A DNA stretch of 43,984 bases from Elusimicrobia bacterium CG1_02_56_21 (GTDB taxonomy: Bacteria; Elusimicrobiota; Elusimicrobia; Elusimicrobiales; UBA9959), in assembly GCA_001871115.1 (NCBI GenBank), contig MNUR01000136.1, positions 1 to 43,984 of the forward strand, written 5' to 3'. Both the position numbers and the translations under genes were made by a program. The notes under the pieces are model-generated. The model saw only the letters and a program-made list of their open reading frames with translations. It did not search any database and had not been told where the DNA came from. Positions 39,393-43,984 of this stretch are shown piece by piece (within the stretch, counting starts at the first letter, position 1; each line of letters opens with the position of its first letter).

Positions 39393-40103
39393 TCAGCGGG
39401 AACGCCCGCCAGGCAGCGCCGGCCCGGCCTGCTCTACAGGTTTAGAAAGAAAGAGCAAAGACCCCTCCTCTACCCGCAGACCGTAAAGAACGCCGTTTAC
39501 GGCCAACAGCCAGCGAGGGGCGTCCTCTATCTGCTTATCCTGCGTAACCGAATAATAATAAAGTCCGTCCGAACCTGTCCGCAGCGTTACCACGCCCTCT
39601 GATCCTGAAAGAGGTTCCAGGTTCCTGAAAACCGCGTAAGTAACGATGCCGCCGAAAGTCACTTTCAAAGAATTCCCGTAAAGCCTGTCAAAAAGGCCCG
39701 TCACCGCTATCTCGACCCTCTTGCCGTCCGGAGCCTCTATCGATACGGTCCCGGAAGTTTCTTTGAGCCTCAGCTCAAGATCTTTAAATTTATAAACTGC
39801 CCCCAGGGCCAGGTCGGTTTCTTTCCAGGCCCCTGCCCCGAAGCCGGGGGCCGCGGGCTTAAGAGTAAACCAGCCGTCCCAGTTGGAATCAAAAACAACG
39901 GATGCCAGAAAAGCCCGCCCCCCTATCACCACAGGGAGAGCCGCTTTATCCCGCGCGCCCAGAAGGTCAAGCAGCGGCACGCCACCGGTTACGGAGACTT
40001 CGGCGCGGCCGGACACAAGAGCCCCGGCTGCGGAATTTTCAGCGCGGCCCCAGCCTGCCGAGGCAGGGGCGGCTGCGAGCATGAGGATAATTATTATTTT
40101 CAC
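39393..40103 (-). CDS. Exported protein of unknown function
   Basis: A 236-residue protein with a short signal peptide (MKIIIILMLAAAPASA). The mature part looks all-beta, with alternating hydrophobic residues and many Gly/Asp turns (ALPVVIGGRAFLASVVFDSN, WDGWFTLKP, YGLRVEEGSLLFLSKPVEQ). It has no Cys and no recognisable catalytic motif. The segment VVFDSNWDGWF could be a calcium-type loop. The start is a GTG at 40103. On the minus strand TAGAAT ends exactly 6 nt before it, with no Shine-Dalgarno, again suggesting a leaderless transcript. I do not recognise the family. Confidence 0.75.
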   Translation of the reverse strand: MKIIIILMLAAAPASAGWGRAENSAAGALVSGRAEVSVTGGVPLLDLLGARDKAALPVVIGGRAFLASVVFDSNWDGWFTLKPAAPGFGAGAWKETDLALGAVYKFKDLELRLKETSGTVSIEAPDGKRVEIAVTGLFDRLYGNSLKVTFGGIVTYAVFRNLEPLSGSEGVVTLRTGSDGLYYYSVTQDKQIEDAPRWLLAVNGVLYGLRVEEGSLLFLSKPVEQAGPALPGGRSR

Positions 40104-40109
40104 ATCGAT

Positions 40110-40115
40110 ATTCTA
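40110..40115 (-). promoter_or_regulatory. -10-like box 6 nt before the GTG of the exported protein
   Basis: TAGAAT on the minus strand, 6 nt from the GTG at 40103. It overlaps the tail of the upstream gene's terminator. Confidence 0.4.
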
Positions 40116-40116
40116 C

Positions 40117-40151
40117 CAAAATAAAACCGCCCGGCTTTTGGCCGGGCGGTT
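40117..40151 (-). terminator. Terminator of the Lys-rich repeat protein gene
   Basis: AACCGCCCGGC / GCCGGGCGGTT stem (40125-40135, 40141-40151), followed on the minus strand by TTTTATTTT. Confidence 0.85.
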
Positions 40152-40167
40152 CGTCAAGTAAAAGAAT

Positions 40168-40407
40168 TTATTTTTTCTTTTTCTTGCCGGAATTCTTCAT
40201 TATAGCGCGGGATATATTGCCCTTCTTGTCAATGAAGTAAAGGAAGCCCTTTTCTTTCGTCAGGCCGATTTTGGTAACTTTCTTGGCCTTGCCGCCTTTC
40301 TTTTTGCCGCGGGCCATGACTGCGCAGGAGATGTCTCCGGCTTTGTCTATGAAATAAAGGAAACCCTTTTCCCTTTTGAGCCCGACTTTCTGTATCATTT
40401 CTGCCAT
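40168..40407 (-). CDS. Lys-rich protein with two tandem GFLYFIDKxGxISxAxM repeats
   Basis: This 79-residue protein is built from one duplicated unit: KVGLKREKGFLYFIDKAGDIS then CAVMARGKKK, and KIGLTKEKGFLYFIDKKGNIS then RAIMKNSGKKKKK. Each unit has an aromatic beta-hairpin core flanked by Lys-rich tails, giving a very basic protein. I start at the ATG at 40407 because GGAGG lies 9 nt upstream; the longer frame to 40461 lacks such a signal and TATAAT falls in it, just before the Shine-Dalgarno. Basic tails suggest nucleic-acid binding, perhaps nucleoid or ribosome association, but there is no proof. It ends at a strong terminator. Confidence 0.8.
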   Translation of the reverse strand: MAEMIQKVGLKREKGFLYFIDKAGDISCAVMARGKKKGGKAKKVTKIGLTKEKGFLYFIDKKGNISRAIMKNSGKKKKK

Positions 40408-40516
40408 TTTAACGTCCTCCATTATACTTCCCCCCGCTTTACCGCCGGGGCAGAATTTCATCCCCGTCGGGGATGTTAGGTAAATCTTACATTATGACGA
40501 CGGGGAATTGCAATAA

Positions 40517-41455
40517 CTATTTTTTACTTTCCGCGGGCTCTTTTTCCGGGGCGGGTTCCCGCAGGTTTTCCGTGAAGAACTCCGACACCCGCTTGCGGTA
40601 CACTTCGCCGCCGACCTCGGCGCATTTAGCGTGCGAAGCCCCGGCTATAACCCACATCTGCTTTTTATCGGAATGGCACTCCCCGAACAGCGCCTCGGCG
40701 TCGGGCAGAGGGACAAGGTCGTCGTGGTCGCCGTTTATGAACAGCGCCGGGATCTTTATTTTCCCCACATTATAGAGGGGGCTGTAGAGTTCAGGATCCG
40801 CTTTAAGCTTGCGCCTTATAAAGAATAAAGTAAGGGCGACGAACGGGAAATACGGCGCCTTCATCCGCCGCCAGCCCCAGTTGGCTACCACTTTATTATA
40901 GGAGAGGAAAGTATTTTCAGCCAGCAGGCAGGCCAGCTCCGGATATTTTACCGCGGAGTAAATAGCCACCGAGCCCCCCATCGAGGCTCCGAACACCCCT
41001 ACCGCCTCAACGGCGTGCGGCCGGTTCACCCGGAGAAACTCATAGGCCGCGTCAAAGTCCCGAGTCTCCAGGTAGCCGACGCTGGAAACCCGGCCTTTGC
41101 TCTCCCCTGAGACCCGGAAATCGAAATAAAAAAGGTTAAAACCCTGCTCGGCCAAAAACCAGGTATCTCGCAGCAGCTCTCCGCGGTTCGAGCCCCAGCC
41201 GTGGCAGAAAATTATAGTGCGGCCGCTTTCCGCGCCTACGGCCGGGATATACCAGCCCTTCAGGCGCACTCCGTCCGCCGTGGCGAATTCCACCGTTTCA
41301 TGGGCGAGTTTGTACTGGTCCGGAGTATTGGCAAGGACTCTGGTGCGGGAAGGCCGTATTATTTCAGAACTCTTCCTGAAAGCCGCGAAGACCGCCAGCG
41401 CGGCTATGGACCCCAGCGCAAAAAGCAGCCAGTTCAACAATTCAACCTTGCTCAT
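40517..41455 (-). CDS. Alpha/beta hydrolase, membrane-anchored
   Basis: A 312-residue serine hydrolase. One N-terminal hydrophobic helix (about 7-25) anchors it. IIFCHGWGSNRG (oxyanion region) is followed by the nucleophile elbow VGVFGASMGGSVAIY, the acid in LFINGDHDDLVPL and the catalytic His in IAGASHAKCAEVG. This matches the BAAT/'YqkD-like' group of peptidases, lipases and esterases (for example Bem46-like proteins); the substrate is unknown. AAAGGAAACTC precedes the ATG, and the gene lies 31 bp after dapB on the same strand, so it is likely the second gene of that transcript. Confidence 0.88.
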   Translation of the reverse strand: MSKVELLNWLLFALGSIAALAVFAAFRKSSEIIRPSRTRVLANTPDQYKLAHETVEFATADGVRLKGWYIPAVGAESGRTIIFCHGWGSNRGELLRDTWFLAEQGFNLFYFDFRVSGESKGRVSSVGYLETRDFDAAYEFLRVNRPHAVEAVGVFGASMGGSVAIYSAVKYPELACLLAENTFLSYNKVVANWGWRRMKAPYFPFVALTLFFIRRKLKADPELYSPLYNVGKIKIPALFINGDHDDLVPLPDAEALFGECHSDKKQMWVIAGASHAKCAEVGGEVYRKRVSEFFTENLREPAPEKEPAESKK

Positions 41456-41486
41456 GAGTTTCCTTTGTACGCCGGCAAATTTTATT

Positions 41487-42215
41487 TCACTTCCCGCGCA
41501 GCGCCTTTTTCAGGTCCAGCAGATCGAAATAATCGTAAAACCCCGGCTTCCGGCCGGCCAGCCAGGAAGCCGCCTTAAGCGCCCCGGCCGCGAAAACGGC
41601 CCGGGAATGCGCTCTATGGGTTATCTCCACGCGCTCGTGAGGCCCGGCGTAAAGCACGGTATGGTCCCCGACTATATCCCCGGCCCGCACGCTGGTTACG
41701 GGCGGAAGCTTGCCGCCGCGCGCGATAGCGATGTATTCGGCATAGCGAAGCGCCGTGCCGCTGGGAGCGTCCTTCTTTGCGGTGTGATGAGCCTCGCTTA
41801 CGTGTATATCAAAACCCTTCAGCCGCCTGGCGGCCAGGGCGGCCAGGGCAAAAGTCAGGTTTACGGCCGGGCTCATATTAGGAGAGAAGAAAACCGGAGT
41901 TTTTCTGCCGGCTGCCTTCAGTGCCGCCAGCTGTTTAACTGAAAAGCCCGTAGTACCGGTTACAAAAGGTTTGCGGGCGCGGGCGCAGGCGGCCGCGTAG
42001 GCGCAGGCGGCTTTGGGTGAGGAAAAATCCACTGCCGCGTCGGCAGCAGAGAGCAGCCTGTCGAAAGAACCCGGGGACTCAGTATCGGGCCCGGGCTCCG
42101 AATCCACCCCGCCCGCATAGGAGAAAAAAACGGAACCTTCAATTTCCGAGCGGACCGCCCGGCCCATCCGGCCTGAAGCCCCGCAGACGAGAATTCGCAA
42201 AACGCGTCTTTTCAT
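41487..42215 (-). CDS. dapB: 4-hydroxy-tetrahydrodipicolinate reductase DapB
   Basis: DapB reduces the dihydrodipicolinate precursor in lysine and diaminopimelate (peptidoglycan) synthesis. The 242-residue protein has the nucleotide-binding start ILVCGASGRMGRAV, the hinge VDFSSPKAA, VTGTTGFSVKQLAAL, FFSPNMSPAVNL, the catalytic SEAHHTAKKDAPSGTALRYA and the tail region HRAHSRAVFAAGAL. It is slightly shorter than the usual 250-270 residues, mainly in the N-terminal domain. TATAAT ends exactly 6 nt before the ATG and there is no Shine-Dalgarno. No other dap gene is adjacent. Confidence 0.95.
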   Translation of the reverse strand: MKRRVLRILVCGASGRMGRAVRSEIEGSVFFSYAGGVDSEPGPDTESPGSFDRLLSAADAAVDFSSPKAACAYAAACARARKPFVTGTTGFSVKQLAALKAAGRKTPVFFSPNMSPAVNLTFALAALAARRLKGFDIHVSEAHHTAKKDAPSGTALRYAEYIAIARGGKLPPVTSVRAGDIVGDHTVLYAGPHERVEITHRAHSRAVFAAGALKAASWLAGRKPGFYDYFDLLDLKKALRGK

Positions 42216-42221
42216 AACCTA

Positions 42222-42251
42222 ATTATAAACTTTAACAGGTTGCCGACACAA
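42222..42251 (-). promoter_or_regulatory. Promoter of dapB, predicted leaderless
   Basis: TATAAT (42222-42227) is 6 nt before the ATG at 42215, with TTGTGT (42246-42251) 18 nt further up on the minus strand. Confidence 0.5.
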
Positions 42252-42402
42252 TAATCGCCGGCCGAACGGTCCCCCGCGCCAGGCCCGCCGGGCTGGCAGC
42301 GGGCGGTTTTAAGCCGCCCTTCCGCGCCCTTATCCGCCCGCCTTTTTCCCGCCTGCGTCCAACGATATCCATAGTATATGGATTTCTTATATCTTCTTTT
42401 GC

Positions 42403-42408
42403 TATTCT
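42403..42408 (+). promoter_or_regulatory. -10-like box 7 nt before the HD-GYP gene
   Basis: TATTCT ends 7 nt before the ATG at 42416. No Shine-Dalgarno is seen. The rest of the 200-bp gap to dapB holds a GC-rich hairpin near 42300-42325 and no gene. Confidence 0.35.
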
Positions 42409-42415
42409 CTATCTG

Positions 42416-43642
42416 ATGATATACCTGCTCTCGCTGGTCATAGTCATACTCCTATTTATAGTTGGGGCTTTGCTGCGCAAAGTTTACGACCTGCGCCTTG
42501 ATAAGCCGTCCCCGGGGTCGGGAGGAGCCGAAGCCTCGCTTAAAACCACCTGGGGCAAGTTCGACGAACTGCTTACCAGCCTCCTGACCATCCATGAAAT
42601 CGGCATAGTCAACGCCGGAACCATTAAAAAAGAAGAGTTTTACAGGACCGTGCTGGAAAACGCCTGCGAACTCATAAATTCACCCCGCGGTTCCCTGATG
42701 ATCTACGACTCCCAGGCCGATGAACTCACGATAGCCGCGTCCAAGAACATTTCAAAGGAAGTAATAGAGAATACCCGCATTAAGCCGGGCCTGGGGATAG
42801 CCGGCCGCGCCTTCCAGACCGGGGAAACTATTTTTGTCACCGATCCCCAGCAGAACACCCAGTACAAAGACTTCATAGGTAAAGAAGAGCAGCGGGACCC
42901 CTTTATAGCCATCCCCCTTAAACTGAAGGATAAACCCTTCGGCGTCCTGAACCTGCACCTCTCGCGCGACAAAGAGTCCTTCACCGACTACGACCTTAAA
43001 TTCCTGACCCTTCTGGCCGGAGAAACGGCCATAACCCTTGAAAACATAAAGCTCTACGAAAGCCTGGAAAATTTCTACCTGGAAATGGTGCAGACCCTCG
43101 CCCGGGTTATAGACGCCAAGGATTCCTACACCGGGGACCACGCCGGCCGCGCCAGGCATAAAGCCCGCCGCCTCGCCCAGGAGCTGCATATCCCCGAACA
43201 GACGCTGCGCTACGTGGAATACGCGGCCCTTCTGCACGATATAGGGAAAATCGGAATAGACGGCGGAATTCTTTCCAAGCCGGGCAAGCTGACCCAGGAA
43301 GAATACGAAGAGATGAAAAAACACCCGGCAATAGGCTACCAGATACTTTCCCCCATACATTTCCTCGGGCCCGTAGCCCAGATGGTGCTTTACCATCACG
43401 AGTGGTTCAACGGCATGGGCTACCCCGAAGGCCTCAAAGGCGAGGAGATACCGCTGGGCGCGCGCATAGTGGCCACCATAGACGCCTGGGACGCAATGCG
43501 CAGCGACCGCCCCTACCGCAAAGCCCTCAGCCACGATATAGCCGAGGGAGAACTCACAAAAGGCTCCGGCAGGCAGTTCGATCCGCAGGTGGTACAGGCT
43601 TTCCTGGCGCTTGAGAATTCAGACTGGCCCGTAATAAAGTAA
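42416..43642 (+). CDS. Membrane-anchored GAF / HD-GYP protein, likely cyclic-di-GMP phosphodiesterase
   Basis: A 408-residue protein. One N-terminal membrane helix (about 3-22) is followed by a GAF sensor domain (about 65-215, with SLMIYDSQADELTIAAS and KPGLGIAGRAFQTGE) and an HD-GYP domain (about 225-405). The metal ligands and signature are in DHAGRARHKARR, LLHDIGKIGIDGG (His274, Asp275), KKHPAIGYQIL, VLYHHEWFNGMGYPEGL (His327-His328-Glu329 and the GYP) and DAWDAMRSDRPYR. All residues needed for c-di-GMP hydrolysis appear to be kept. The GAF domain presumably ties activity to a small ligand. Its stop codon shares a base with the rsmI start (TAATG). Confidence 0.93.
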   Translation: MIYLLSLVIVILLFIVGALLRKVYDLRLDKPSPGSGGAEASLKTTWGKFDELLTSLLTIHEIGIVNAGTIKKEEFYRTVLENACELINSPRGSLMIYDSQADELTIAASKNISKEVIENTRIKPGLGIAGRAFQTGETIFVTDPQQNTQYKDFIGKEEQRDPFIAIPLKLKDKPFGVLNLHLSRDKESFTDYDLKFLTLLAGETAITLENIKLYESLENFYLEMVQTLARVIDAKDSYTGDHAGRARHKARRLAQELHIPEQTLRYVEYAALLHDIGKIGIDGGILSKPGKLTQEEYEEMKKHPAIGYQILSPIHFLGPVAQMVLYHHEWFNGMGYPEGLKGEEIPLGARIVATIDAWDAMRSDRPYRKALSHDIAEGELTKGSGRQFDPQVVQAFLALENSDWPVIK

Positions 43643-43984
43643 TGCTTTTTATAGTCCCCACCCCTATCGGGAACCTCAAGGATATCACCCTGAGGGCGCT
43701 GGAAGCGCTCAAAGAGGTGGACGCGGTGTTCTGCGAGGACACCCGCCGCACCGTCAACCTGCTGAACCATTTTAAAATACAAAAAAAACTTTTCCGCTAT
43801 AACGAGCACGACGAGCGCTCCGTAGCCGCCGCGATGGCCTGGCTAAGGTCCGGCAAAACAGCCGCGCTGGTAACCGACGGCGGCTCACCGTGCATCTCCG
43901 ACCCCGGCAGAAAACTGGTGGCCCTGGCGCGCAGCACCGGGATAAAGGTCTCGGCCCTGCCCGGCCCGTCCGCCGTAATAGCGG
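43642..43984 (+). CDS. rsmI: 16S rRNA (cytidine1402-2'-O)-methyltransferase RsmI, partial (right edge)
   Basis: The frame opens at an ATG that shares its A with the TAA of the HD-GYP gene and stays open to the edge. It covers about the first 114 residues of a protein of around 280. It shows LFIVPTPIGNLKDITLRAL (2-20), VFCEDTRRTVNLLNHF, YNEHDERS, ALVTDGGSPCISDPG and ALPGPSAVI, the tetrapyrrole-methylase-fold signature of RsmI. RsmI 2'-O-methylates C1402 in the ribosomal decoding centre. The C-terminus is outside the window. Confidence 0.95.
   Translation, partial: MLFIVPTPIGNLKDITLRALEALKEVDAVFCEDTRRTVNLLNHFKIQKKLFRYNEHDERSVAAAMAWLRSGKTAALVTDGGSPCISDPGRKLVALARSTGIKVSALPGPSAVIA

Overview
The window reads as a GC-rich chromosome segment from a Gram-negative (diderm) bacterium that makes lipopolysaccharide. 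An almost complete outer-membrane and lipid A locus shows this: bamA, an ompH/skp gene, lpxD, lpxC, fabZ, lpxA, lpxI, a DUF374 acyltransferase, a Gfo/Idh/MocA oxidoreductase, lpxB and msbA. The use of lpxI, the DUF374 protein and the oxidoreductase resembles deep-branching phyla and delta-type proteobacteria. My best guess is an Elusimicrobiota-like lineage, from overall gene style and a surface protein with a TTYYPAPYG motif just after its signal anchor. This is an inference, not a proof.

Layout. 1-3309 (minus strand): a partial surface protein, a secreted barnase-type RNase with its barstar inhibitor, and a PIN-PhoH ATPase. 3561-19253 (plus strand): the envelope and lipid A locus, then a ZIP metal transporter, a short RelA/SpoT protein without its C-terminal regulatory domains, and a GGQ ribosome-rescue-type factor. 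19343-26152: a fatty-acid oxidation block, with an acyl-CoA dehydrogenase converging on a hydratase/dehydrogenase, a thiolase and a CoA-ligase-like protein. 26210-31895: a frameshifted CbiX-like gene, a YejM/PbgA-family sulfatase-fold membrane protein, rlmN and an aldehyde dehydrogenase. 32007-33600: a decayed stretch with remnants of a [NiFe] hydrogenase large subunit and its maturation protease, a small membrane protein and a degenerate ORF. 33600-43984: a haem/PAS sensor, DedA, tRNA-Val(CAC), a lipid kinase, a 32-residue histone-like protein, a Rieske-glutaredoxin-FTR-Rieske redox cluster, a Cys-rich secreted protein, a Lys-rich repeat protein, an alpha/beta hydrolase, dapB, an HD-GYP protein and the start of rsmI.

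Two themes cut across the genes. First, many genes that begin a transcription unit have a -10-like box only 5-7 nt before the start codon and no Shine-Dalgarno sequence, while genes inside operons have clear Shine-Dalgarno sequences or overlap the preceding gene. This suggests frequent leaderless mRNAs. Second, several gaps in the plus-strand block are filled by inverted-repeat elements of several kinds: a two-copy palindromic element whose outer stem differs but stays paired, a 165-bp element with 19-bp perfect terminal repeats, a 129-bp element with 17-bp inverted ends, and runs of degenerate 7- or 8-bp tandem repeats. No CRISPR array, integrase, transposase or rRNA gene is seen.
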